Source of the DNA: Burkholderiales bacterium UBA4657
GTDB taxonomy: Bacteria > Pseudomonadota > Gammaproteobacteria > Burkholderiales > Burkholderiaceae_E
DNA length: 23,408 nt
Direction: 5' to 3'
Assembly: GCA_002405475.1 (NCBI GenBank)
Contig: DHLX01000009.1
Location: 91,789-115,196, forward strand
Position numbers and translations under genes: made by a program. Positions 5,997 to 13,499 of this stretch are shown here, piece after piece. The notes under the pieces are model-generated. The model was not told the DNA's origin. It searched no databases and worked only from the letters and a program-made list of their open reading frames with translations. How positions within the stretch are numbered: position 1 is the first letter of the stretch; every line of letters starts with the position of its first letter.

Positions 5997-7514
5997 TTAT
6001 GGCTGCTTTTTTAGTCGTTTTACATACAAAGCTACGCCCGCAACCGCAATAACTACATTTAAAAAAGCAAATAAAGCGAGCAAAAAATCTCTCAAATCTT
6101 TGCCTCCGTCAGTGAAATGCCATTTGTGCAGGTAGGCAAAAGATTTTCCTTCTAGCGCATCTAGATCATCTACCTTTGCAGCGAGCACCCCAGTAACAGG
6201 CTCAATGTAATATCGTGGATTACCGGGTCCAGAAAATTGAACTTTAACTACCGGAAGTCGTTTATTGATAAACCCGTATTCGCCAGAAAATTTCTGAATG
6301 AACTCAGTTTGAACCACAGAATTGGATGGATCTGCATATTGCTTTGCCAACAAGGTTGCTACCTTCTTTACATCACCTGACCATTTTTCTCCCGTTGTTG
6401 CATCGACCACTAGGGTAGATGGATGCATGGGGTGAGGCGGAGCAGTCTTTTGTTTTTTATGCTCAGCGTGTTCGTCATTTGACAAAGCAGCCACCTGCGC
6501 GCGCGGCCCTGAATGCATATTAGATTTTGCAATATCTGCTAACCACAAGAAATGTTCATTTCCCACAGAAAGAGCATTTAACCGCGATAACGGCTGATTA
6601 TTAAAATTGGCAATTGTTTTCTTCCAAATTTCCTCATTCATTGTTTTCAAGTCAAAATTGGAGGGAGCAGACACCACAGAATTTGCTTCTCGCCAATAAG
6701 TGATCCATAAATGAAATATTCCACTACTCACAAAAGTCAGTGTAGAAAAAGACACTGCTATTGCCACAGTACGGTGCCAGCGAGCTAACGGCTTTTTATG
6801 TAAGCGCTGTTTGGCTGTTTTTCGCATTCGGAAATAAAAATAGATACCAGAAACAGCGGAAAACAAGCCTAAAACCAGCAGTAGTGTCATTACGAAAATT
6901 TGTAGCTTGGGATGACCCGATAAAAATTCCCAGTTATGGCCCCAGCGAAAAATTTGTGTTAACAACTGCCGCGTGTTATCAACCAGGGTGGCGAGTCTGG
7001 CCTGGTCGGTATCCACGAAAGCTCTTAGCTGTCCTTCCGATGCAAATTCGACACGCCAGACAGGAAGTAACCGATTAACCGGGTGATAATCATCACCAAA
7101 GCTGGTGATATATCTGGCACTGACAATCGGTTCTGTTAATTTTCCAGTGTAGTGACGCGCTAGCTCTTGTGCGTATAAACGGTCTCCATCTGACAACTCA
7201 CGTCCATCAAGCGTAGAAAAATAGCGCGCAGGTTGGTTTTTACTCACCACTACCCGATAATAATTTTCCTTATTAATGTGTGCTAAACCTATGCGCTCAA
7301 AACGCTCATTGTTTAACGCGTGCATCGATAACACTTGAGGTAAGCTCAACGCTTGATTCAAGTTAATCGCTTGTGATGGTGGAAAGAAAACTGCCGGCTT
7401 AGGCTGTAAGCGCGACATTATCGGGTGCGTAACGCCAGAGAGCCCCCACAATAAAATACCCAAGCATGTTAATACGCCTAGCGCGTAATGCAATTTCAGC
7501 CAGCGCGACAACAT
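5997..7514 (-). CDS. PepSY-domain four-helix membrane protein, likely ferric-chelate/metal reductase type
   Basis: 505 residues with predicted helices at about 10-30, 205-227, 248-270 and 475-498 and large periplasmic segments carrying PepSY-like repeats (EPVTGVLAAKVDD). Histidines at or near helix ends (His9, His30, His193, His247, His268, His463, His466 in HKWHF) resemble the haem-binding pattern of PepSY-TM siderophore reductases such as FoxB; that is family knowledge plus inference. A His/Met-rich stretch at 333-364 (MHSG..., HAEH, PPHPMHP) could bind metal. The ATG overlaps the receptor stop codon as TAATG, so translation is coupled. A role in releasing metal from the imported ligand by reduction is the best guess. 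Confidence 0.85.
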   Translation of the reverse strand: MLSRWLKLHYALGVLTCLGILLWGLSGVTHPIMSRLQPKPAVFFPPSQAINLNQALSLPQVLSMHALNNERFERIGLAHINKENYYRVVVSKNQPARYFSTLDGRELSDGDRLYAQELARHYTGKLTEPIVSARYITSFGDDYHPVNRLLPVWRVEFASEGQLRAFVDTDQARLATLVDNTRQLLTQIFRWGHNWEFLSGHPKLQIFVMTLLLVLGLFSAVSGIYFYFRMRKTAKQRLHKKPLARWHRTVAIAVSFSTLTFVSSGIFHLWITYWREANSVVSAPSNFDLKTMNEEIWKKTIANFNNQPLSRLNALSVGNEHFLWLADIAKSNMHSGPRAQVAALSNDEHAEHKKQKTAPPHPMHPSTLVVDATTGEKWSGDVKKVATLLAKQYADPSNSVVQTEFIQKFSGEYGFINKRLPVVKVQFSGPGNPRYYIEPVTGVLAAKVDDLDALEGKSFAYLHKWHFTDGGKDLRDFLLALFAFLNVVIAVAGVALYVKRLKKQP

Positions 7515-9658
7515 TATTTAGCTCCTAGGGTATAACGTAAGCCTATGAGGAATGTGCGCGGAGCTCCAACGCTAAAAGTATCTTGTGTATTGGGGTTATA
7601 AACTCCAACGCCAGAATATGAACTATTCGCATCATCCGCATATTTTTTATTTGCGACGTTCATGATGGAAGCCCAAATCTCAGCTGCCCCCCACTTATAG
7701 CTAGCACGTAAATTAAGCAATGTATGCCCAGGATATTTAACCGTGTTAGCCAAATTCATGTAATAAGTGCTTAAATATTGCACTTCTGCTGACAGTCTTA
7801 AATTTTGAGTCGGCTTATATCCCAGCTCTGTATTCACCAACCAACGTGGGGCTTTTTGCATATCTTTACCCGAATAATTTAACGTTGGGGACGCTTGATA
7901 CTCTTTGTACTTATGCTCTGCGAAAGTACCGTTGACCTTAGCATCCCATTGCGGCTGACGATAGGAAACACCAAACTCAATGCCTTGATGCAGAGTTTTA
8001 CCTGCATTGGTTGGCGTTGACTGACCTGGAGCAGTGGAAAAAGAAACGATTTCATCCTTACCAATGAGACTGTAAAAACCCACGTCTGCGTTCCAATTTT
8101 TGTCGGCACTCTGAAAGCGCAAGCCTGCGTCAATATTGTTGTATATGGCGGGTTTGAGAACTGGTGCTTGCAAGGAACCGCCATACTGTGAGGAGACTTC
8201 TGGCGGCGCAAACCCTCTGCTGATATTGGCATAAAAATTTGTAGAAGTACTGAAGTTCCACACGAGCCCTAGTTTTGGACTAATGCTGTCATAACTTTTC
8301 TCTTGCGATGGCGCTCCTGTGGTATTACTAGGTGTAAGTTTGTTATTAAAATCATAGGTAATCTTGTCGTACCGGATGCCTGCAACTAAATTTAATTTTT
8401 CAACTGGGGCATACTCAATCTGAGAATAGAGTGCTTGATTTTTTACATTAACTGTATAGTCACGACGAGTTGTTAACGGAGTATAGTCTGTATACACGCC
8501 GTTGCCATTGCGTGTAACACCCAAATTTACCTCGTTAGCTTGCATATCCGTAGACTCTATGTTGAGTCCTGCAATCACTCTTAATTTTCCATTTAAAAAA
8601 TCTTGTCTGTGCCGAGCATCTAAACCTAAAGATTTGAATGATTGATCTGTAGTTCTTCCACAAAAATTAAAAAGCAAAGTTGCAGCAGGATTATTGATAC
8701 ATGACCGCGAGGCGGCATTAGGTTGTGCCTGAAAAATAAAAAAGCTCGGTATCTGATTAGTAGTGTTATCTCTGAAATATGCTGTTATCGTACTAAGGCC
8801 ACCGTCATTCCAATTGCCTTCAACAGCCGTAGAAAGACGAGAGGACTCAGCTTTACGCCAAGTAAAAGTGTTGTAACTGAAAGTTGGCCGAGTTTCATAA
8901 TCATTTCTAAAAATACTCCCGGGCATTTGGGTGTAAAGCCGGTTGTAAGTTGCTACTGTCTTCAACATTGTGCTGGGATTTATTTCCCAATCATGCCTAA
9001 CGGTAACGCCAGCTCGGTCTGCGTTGTTATATTGTTGCCAGCCTCCCGTGCGGTCCGAAACAAACCCCGATAATCTCAAACCATGGTGTTGCGTACTTCC
9101 AGACAAACCAAAATCATATTTTTCAAATCCTTGGTTACTGCGTTGGTACCCAATCATAGCTTGTGGTTTTGCTCCAGCAGCCCTGGTCAAAAAATTGACT
9201 GCGCCACCAGCAGCATTACTCCCATACAATGAAGAGGCAGGTCCCTTAAGAACTTCAATGCTATCTATGCCTTCCAAGTTGATTTCATACATAGCGTTGT
9301 GGTTGAAAAGACCTGCTGGTCGAATGGGGATACCGTCTTCTAAATATTGGTAAACCGCCGTCGTAGTAATCGGATATCGAATACTCGTCATATGCTGACC
9401 ATTACCCAGGTCAGTAATGTAAACGCCTGGGGTTTGATTGAGTAACTGGCCAACAAAAGTAGCTTTCTTTTCGTCCAGAGTCACAGAATTAATTTTATTA
9501 ATCGCAGAGGGTGTTTTTTTAATGGAGGTGCCTTCTTTAGAGCCTGAAATAACGACTTCTTCTAACTGCTGAACTTTATCTTCCTTGGCATATGCAAACG
9601 GCAGGCTTAATAAACTTATAGACAGTGCTAATGTCTTGACGATAAAACGATGTTGCAT
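7514..9658 (-). CDS. TonB-dependent outer-membrane receptor
   Basis: 714 residues, the usual size for the family. Signal peptide 1-24 (cut after FAYA), TonB box EEVVISG (33-39), then the plug domain (about 45-160) with YLEDGIPIRPAGLFNHNAM and IEVLKGPASSLYGSNAAGGAVNF. A beta-barrel follows to the C-terminus (SVGAPRTFLIGLRYTLGAK). Cys320 and Cys333 could form a disulfide in an outer loop. Shine-Dalgarno AGGGA lies seven bases before the ATG. The plug resembles receptors for iron chelates, but the ligand cannot be read from the sequence. The DUF2946 gene before it and the PepSY/exbBD genes after it make a metal or metallophore ligand likely. Confidence 0.95.
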   Translation of the reverse strand: MQHRFIVKTLALSISLLSLPFAYAKEDKVQQLEEVVISGSKEGTSIKKTPSAINKINSVTLDEKKATFVGQLLNQTPGVYITDLGNGQHMTSIRYPITTTAVYQYLEDGIPIRPAGLFNHNAMYEINLEGIDSIEVLKGPASSLYGSNAAGGAVNFLTRAAGAKPQAMIGYQRSNQGFEKYDFGLSGSTQHHGLRLSGFVSDRTGGWQQYNNADRAGVTVRHDWEINPSTMLKTVATYNRLYTQMPGSIFRNDYETRPTFSYNTFTWRKAESSRLSTAVEGNWNDGGLSTITAYFRDNTTNQIPSFFIFQAQPNAASRSCINNPAATLLFNFCGRTTDQSFKSLGLDARHRQDFLNGKLRVIAGLNIESTDMQANEVNLGVTRNGNGVYTDYTPLTTRRDYTVNVKNQALYSQIEYAPVEKLNLVAGIRYDKITYDFNNKLTPSNTTGAPSQEKSYDSISPKLGLVWNFSTSTNFYANISRGFAPPEVSSQYGGSLQAPVLKPAIYNNIDAGLRFQSADKNWNADVGFYSLIGKDEIVSFSTAPGQSTPTNAGKTLHQGIEFGVSYRQPQWDAKVNGTFAEHKYKEYQASPTLNYSGKDMQKAPRWLVNTELGYKPTQNLRLSAEVQYLSTYYMNLANTVKYPGHTLLNLRASYKWGAAEIWASIMNVANKKYADDANSSYSGVGVYNPNTQDTFSVGAPRTFLIGLRYTLGAK

Positions 9659-9720
9659 TTTTATTCCCTAATCGATAATGGCTAAGCGAATACGCATACC
9701 AAAAAAATTGGCATACGACT

Positions 9721-9736
9721 TGACTACAAGTAGTCA
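9721..9736 (-). promoter_or_regulatory. Operator-like palindrome upstream of the TonB receptor gene
   Basis: TGACTAC (9721-9727), AA, GTAGTCA (9730-9736): perfect 7-bp arms with a two-base centre, about 63-78 bases upstream of the receptor ATG, between it and the DUF2946 gene. The short centre suits a dimeric repressor site better than an RNA hairpin. It does not match a Fur box, and it resembles but does not equal BlaI/CopY-type boxes. Confidence 0.4.
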
Positions 9737-9755
9737 CCCAAAAACAGAGAAGTGA

Positions 9756-10133
9756 TTAGGAAAACTGTGGAGGGGCTCGCGCTAGAGAGACTTGCCAAAT
9801 AGCGCTGGACTCATAAGGATGAGGGAGTTTGACCGTCTGAACAGAGGAGAAATAATGAACAACAGAGGCCTTAGGTGCGACATAAAGTGCGGGTAGATCA
9901 CTAGTGCAATAAGGACAATGCTTAACAGAACCATAGGCATAGTTGACTGTTTTGGTGTCCGTAGCTGTATCTGTTTTTACCCATCGACTACCCTGGGCTG
10001 TACAAATCTCCACCCAGTCTGCGCCAATTTTCTGAGCCAGCAAAGCATGGCTGATGCTGGGCGCTAAAGCCGCAAACAGCATCATGAGGGCAACAAAAAT
10101 TGCCCAAATTTTTTGGTGCCGTACGAAATTCAT
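9756..10133 (-). CDS. DUF2946 family small exported/membrane-anchored protein
   Basis: 125 residues from the ATG at 10133; a TTG two codons earlier is possible but less likely. A hydrophobic N-terminus (IWAIFVALMMLFAALAPSISHA, 9-30) is a signal peptide or anchor. Then come EIC (Cys44) and HCPYC (His72, Cys73, Cys76) and the usual family ending RAPPQFS. DUF2946 proteins are often next to TonB-dependent copper receptors and carry conserved Cys/His; their function is not established. It is the first gene of the receptor cassette here, which suggests a metal-binding or sensing helper in the periplasm. No clear Shine-Dalgarno is seen. The 120 bases upstream hold a near-palindrome (TGACCACTTGGTTCA, 10179-10193) but no clear promoter. 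Confidence 0.8.
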   Translation of the reverse strand: MNFVRHQKIWAIFVALMMLFAALAPSISHALLAQKIGADWVEICTAQGSRWVKTDTATDTKTVNYAYGSVKHCPYCTSDLPALYVAPKASVVHYFSSVQTVKLPHPYESSAIWQVSLARAPPQFS

Positions 10134-10253
10134 ACGCAAATGGTAACAGAAAAAGCCTCACTGGCATTTAATTTCCATTGACCACTTGGTTCAGACGCCA
10201 GTCGATTGGAAAATCTCTGTGTACTTTTAACTCTCACTTTAAGCGGGTGTCCG

Positions 10254-11009
10254 TTATTTTTTTTTCAGCCATAGATCGCGATATACGGGTGTTAAATGCA
10301 TATTTTTTTCAGGATCATTTTTTAAATAAAGAATATCTATGGCATCACCAGTCTGGTGCTCGGGTTGTCTGAGCTTATCAGTAATTCCTACTTGTTTTTG
10401 CCCATCACGTGTTTCAAAGGCGTATTCATATGAATAAGAACGCCTTTTTTTACCAGAATGCACAATTTCGCGTGTGACGATTGCCTTATCAGAAACGCCA
10501 TTATTCATGATGCATTTAATCTTGGAAAGAGTTCTATAAACAAAATAAAGTGCAGCACATACAATCAAAAAAACGATACCCGTCATCACGTACGCGCCAA
10601 CTTCAACATTGGTCTTAATTGGCTTCCACTCGGGAAGGTTTGATTGTGGATTTTCGGGTAAATACAGAACAGTAAAAGTATCGCCAATTTGTCTAAGTTC
10701 CCAAATATCTGAGTCCGCTTGTTTGGTTGAATTGATAACTGAATTGCCTATTTGAAATTTATATACAAGGTGATACCGCGTTGATGTTTTTTTTTGTGAG
10801 CCGCGGCGCTCTGATAAAACGTCTTTATACTTATCAACAATAGTTGCTTCTGCCTGCATTCCACGAGTTACGAGTTCCTGGTGAAGCTTCGTGCGCGCGC
10901 TCTCTTGTGTTGGAATCATGATTACAAACACCAATAAAAATACGAGGAGAATAGCAATGGCTGCGGACTTTCCTTTGTGAAGAAAAACGATATCCTGAAA
11001 TGTGACCAT
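10254..11009 (-). CDS. DUF3592-type membrane protein
   Basis: 251 residues from the ATG at 11009, chosen because AAGGA stands eight bases upstream; a TTG at 11027 would add six residues that include that site. Two membrane helices, about 14-32 and 138-160, each precede a beta-rich domain. The first (EATIVDKYKD ... YHLVYKFQIGN ... GDTFTVLYLPENPQSN) and the second (KAIVTREIVHSG ... YEYAFETRDGQ ... GDAIDILYLKNDPEKN) are similar to each other, as in tandem DUF3592 proteins. Function unknown. It sits alone between metZ and the receptor cassette, 80 and 120 bases from its neighbours, and could be a separate cargo gene of the accessory block. Confidence 0.8.
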   Translation of the reverse strand: MVTFQDIVFLHKGKSAAIAILLVFLLVFVIMIPTQESARTKLHQELVTRGMQAEATIVDKYKDVLSERRGSQKKTSTRYHLVYKFQIGNSVINSTKQADSDIWELRQIGDTFTVLYLPENPQSNLPEWKPIKTNVEVGAYVMTGIVFLIVCAALYFVYRTLSKIKCIMNNGVSDKAIVTREIVHSGKKRRSYSYEYAFETRDGQKQVGITDKLRQPEHQTGDAIDILYLKNDPEKNMHLTPVYRDLWLKKK

Positions 11010-11089
11010 TATCTTATTCCTTTTCAATAAAATGAAAGGCTACACTGTTACATGAGCATTACGCCCGACAAACTTGAGATAGCCAATTA

Positions 11090-12292
11090 TCAACCCAATA
11101 CCTTTCCAATACCCCCCACCAAATCCTGACAAATATCCCCCGGCGCTTCCAGACCGACCGCGACACGCACCAGGCCCTCGGTAATACCCGCCGCCGCTCG
11201 GGCTTCAGCGCTGATGCGGCCGTGGGTCGTGCTGGCCGGGTGGGTAATGGTGGTACGGGTATCGCCCAGATTCGCGGTAATGGACAGCAAGCGTGTCTGG
11301 TCGATGACTTGCCAGGCGTTCTGGCGCGCCTGTTCGGGCGTGGCACCTTGCACCTCGAAACTGACAATGGCACCGCCGGTTTTTTGTTGCTTCATGGCCA
11401 AAGCGTGTTGCGAGTGTGAGCTTAAACCGGGATAAATAACGCGCTTGACCTGCGGCTGGGCTTCAAGCCACTGCGCGACTGCCAAAGCGTTGGCACTTTG
11501 TTTTTCCATGCGCAAAGACAAAGTCTCGAGCCCCTTGAGCAAGACCCAGGCATTGAAGGCTGACAAGGTCGGTCCAGCAGTGCGCACAAACGGCAGCATG
11601 TAGTCTTTGATGAAACTCTTTTTACCCAATACAGCACCACCCAGCACCCTGCCCTGCCCGTCGATATATTTGGTGGCGGAATGAATCACGACATCAGCGC
11701 CAAAATGGAAGGGCTTTTGTAGAGCGGGCGTGCAAAAACAATTATCAACCACGAATAGGGCATTGGCTTGTTCGGCAATGGGTTTCAGTCCCGCCAAATC
11801 GATAATATCCATTAAAGGATTGGACGGAGTTTCGACGTAAAAAAGCCGGGTATTGGGTTTGATGGCAGCGCGCCAGGCATCAAGATCAGTGGCTTTGACA
11901 TAAGTGGTTTCGACACCAAAACGACCCAGTACGGTATTAAAAAGCTGCACTGTGGCACCAAAAATACTGCTCGACGATACGATGTGGTCGCCCGCCTTCA
12001 GCGTGCCCATGCAGCAGGCCAGAATAGCGCTCATTCCGCTGGCAGTGGCGATGCAGGCTTCCGCGCCCTCGAGCGCGGCCAGACGTTCTTCAAACATGCT
12101 GACCGTCGGGTTGGTAAAGCGTGAATAGACATTGCCCTCTTCCTGATAGGAAAAACGGGCAGCGGCCTGGGCGGCACTGTCAAAAACAAATGAAGACGTC
12201 AGATATAAGGCTTCGGAGTGTTCACCGAACGCGCTGCGCTGGGTACCGCTGCGTACCGCCAAGGTTTCGTCCGACCAGTGTTGCTGTGTCAT
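11090..12292 (-). CDS. metZ: O-succinylhomoserine sulfhydrylase
   Basis: Makes homocysteine from O-succinylhomoserine and sulfide, a PLP enzyme of the Cys/Met metabolism family, about 400 residues as expected. Seen: VYSRFTNPT (55-63), the PLP phosphate/ring contacts in ASGMSA (84-89), and PLP lysine Lys208 in SATKYIDGQG. SATKY followed by DGQGRVLGG is more typical of MetZ than of MetB or MetY. The start is ATG at 12292 with GGGA six bases upstream; a TTG at 12304 lies inside the terminator tail. It uses sulfide from the sulfite reductase encoded at the other end of the window. The leader carries its own promoter, a SAM-II-like riboswitch and a terminator, so expression should fall when SAM is plentiful. 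Confidence 0.93.
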   Translation of the reverse strand: MTQQHWSDETLAVRSGTQRSAFGEHSEALYLTSSFVFDSAAQAAARFSYQEEGNVYSRFTNPTVSMFEERLAALEGAEACIATASGMSAILACCMGTLKAGDHIVSSSSIFGATVQLFNTVLGRFGVETTYVKATDLDAWRAAIKPNTRLFYVETPSNPLMDIIDLAGLKPIAEQANALFVVDNCFCTPALQKPFHFGADVVIHSATKYIDGQGRVLGGAVLGKKSFIKDYMLPFVRTAGPTLSAFNAWVLLKGLETLSLRMEKQSANALAVAQWLEAQPQVKRVIYPGLSSHSQHALAMKQQKTGGAIVSFEVQGATPEQARQNAWQVIDQTRLLSITANLGDTRTTITHPASTTHGRISAEARAAAGITEGLVRVAVGLEAPGDICQDLVGGIGKVLG

Positions 12293-12302
12293 GTTGTGTC
12301 CC

Positions 12303-12352
12303 AAACAAAAAACCCGTTCCAGTAGCCAGAAAACTCAAGGCAGGAACGGGTT
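12303..12352 (-). terminator. Intrinsic terminator in the metZ leader
   Basis: In the RNA, AACCCGTTCC (12352-12343) pairs with GGAACGGGTT (12320-12311) over a 22-base loop, in which GCC/GGC can add pairs. A TTTTGTTT run follows (12310-12303). It lies between the riboswitch and the metZ start at 12292. It is best read as the expression platform of the riboswitch, or as the end of the purF operon, or both. The GAAC/GTTC pairing just upstream (12356-12344) is a weak possible antiterminator. Confidence 0.75.
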
Positions 12353-12359
12353 TGTTCTA

Positions 12360-12415
12360 CCTCGCTTTAGCGGCATTTTTAATGCGCCCGCAAGCTGATG
12401 CTCAAATCGGCGCTG
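12360..12415 (-). ncRNA. SAM-II (SAM-alpha) riboswitch upstream of metZ
   Basis: The RNA shows stem P1 GCGCC (12413-12409) with GGCGC (12388-12384). The loop carries GATTTGAGC and CAGCTTGC, followed by ATTAAAAATGCCGCTAAAGC. The order GATTTGA..., GCTTGC, then TTAAA and GCTAAA is that of the SAM-II aptamer. Loop GCAT (12401-12398) can pair with ATGC (12376-12373), giving the expected pseudoknot. Placement before a methionine gene fits the class, best known from Alphaproteobacteria. I recognised it by eye, not by a covariance model. Confidence 0.82.
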
Positions 12416-12428
12416 TTTCCTACACGCC

Positions 12429-12457
12429 ATTACAGCGTAGTTAAGGGTTGCAGTCAA
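12429..12457 (-). promoter_or_regulatory. Sigma70-type promoter of metZ
   Basis: -35 TTGACT (12457-12452), 17-base spacer, -10 TGTAAT (12434-12429); each box differs from consensus at one base. The predicted start, about seven bases on, falls around ten bases before the riboswitch stem, as expected for a riboswitch-led transcript. It means metZ can be expressed apart from the upstream purF operon. Confidence 0.7.
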
Positions 12458-12485
12458 CTGTGCAGGAAAAACCTTGAATTTTTTC

Positions 12486-13475
12486 TTAGGCAATGTGCAT
12501 GATACTTTGCTGCAACTTGCCCTGCTGTAGTTCTATACGACGCCAGCTGCTTTCGTCATTCATGGTGATCCAGCGCCGTTCTTCGCTGCGATAAAACCAG
12601 TCTTTGTCATGCTGATAAAAGACCTGAATGTTGTTGCCCTCCAGGATATTCAGAATTTCATTGCCGTGTGCGCGAAGTTCATCGAAGTCGGTCGTCGCTT
12701 TCTGCCCCATTTCGCTATAAAGCCGGTTGAGCTCAAGTAACAAGGCATTAATTTTTTTATCGAGAGCCAGTACGTTCAAGCCAATTTTTTTTGCTTCATT
12801 CAACAAGATCGGGTAACTGTGAGAGGGATATTTGGAATTCAGGGTGGCCGCGATATCTGATGCACGCGATGCATCGCTGATATGGTACGCCAACAATTCA
12901 CGACATAACATCACCGAGAGCGACTCGGCACGGTCTACTGCACCTATGACCAGGGGGTGAACATGCTCAAAAAGACTTTTGTACGGGTTTTCAGTTGAAT
13001 CAATCTGCTCGTTGCGCCATCTGCGTACTACCCGATTAAGCTCATCCAGACTGACGCTGACGCGATCATTATCTCGGTCTATGGGTGATAGTGCGTGATT
13101 CAGCGAAGTATCAACTGCCGTCAGAAATGCAGTTGGCCCCATATGGATTTCATCGGCACCCAGCGTAATCATGGTAGCCGCTGAGGCACACTCCAGCGGA
13201 ACTAGTGCTACCAGCCGTTTACAGTGCTGGCGCAGCAGATTGACAAAACGCAAGGAAACCTGTCCACTACCGCCATCAGATTTGATAAAAAGGAAGATGG
13301 TTTCGTGTGAGCCGGTGCGCTCCAGAATTTCATAAAGAGCCAATATATCGTTCTGACATACCGAGCCACGCGGATTATTCCAATAAGTAACCACTGGACC
13401 GCCCAATAGCTGGGTCAATGCCGAAATGACTGATTGGGTTTTGGTAAAAAGTACCGGCGGCTGTTTGACTTTCAT
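12486..13475 (-). CDS. SDH-family Clp-fold serine proteinase
   Basis: 329 residues from the ATG at 13475 (GGGA seven bases upstream); an ATG at 13490 would add five residues without a clear ribosome site. The ClpP/crotonase fold is seen in IFLFIKSDGGSG (oxyanion loop SDGGSG, 66-71). ECASAATMITLGADEIHMGP places the nucleophile at Ser98, and KYPSHSYPILLNEAKKIGL has His219 as candidate base. These fit the serine dehydrogenase proteinase family (PF01972). The C-terminal third, about residues 240-329, looks helical then has WFYRSEERRWITM and is not recognised. No signal peptide or helix is seen, so it is probably cytoplasmic. It starts 24 bases after purF and so probably shares its transcript. Substrate unknown. 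Confidence 0.82.
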   Translation of the reverse strand: MKVKQPPVLFTKTQSVISALTQLLGGPVVTYWNNPRGSVCQNDILALYEILERTGSHETIFLFIKSDGGSGQVSLRFVNLLRQHCKRLVALVPLECASAATMITLGADEIHMGPTAFLTAVDTSLNHALSPIDRDNDRVSVSLDELNRVVRRWRNEQIDSTENPYKSLFEHVHPLVIGAVDRAESLSVMLCRELLAYHISDASRASDIAATLNSKYPSHSYPILLNEAKKIGLNVLALDKKINALLLELNRLYSEMGQKATTDFDELRAHGNEILNILEGNNIQVFYQHDKDWFYRSEERRWITMNDESSWRRIELQQGKLQQSIMHIA

Positions 13476-13499
13476 CGATTTTTCCCACATTGGCTGATT

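Noticed and set aside
9691..9717. Apparent stem around a run of seven A (CCAA...TTGG with flanking GCATAC)
   Set aside because: Only four base pairs hold before mismatches; the GCATAC copies are direct, not inverted. It is not a terminator or a credible operator.
9659..9755. Fur box upstream of the receptor
   Set aside because: Only a short GATAAT-like piece is present at 9674-9679; no 19-bp Fur-like dyad could be found.
10134..10253. Small plus-strand gene or RNA between the DUF2946 and DUF3592 genes
   Set aside because: The short plus-strand frame there runs into the antisense of the DUF3592 gene, has no ribosome site and no recognisable sequence; no stable RNA fold is evident.
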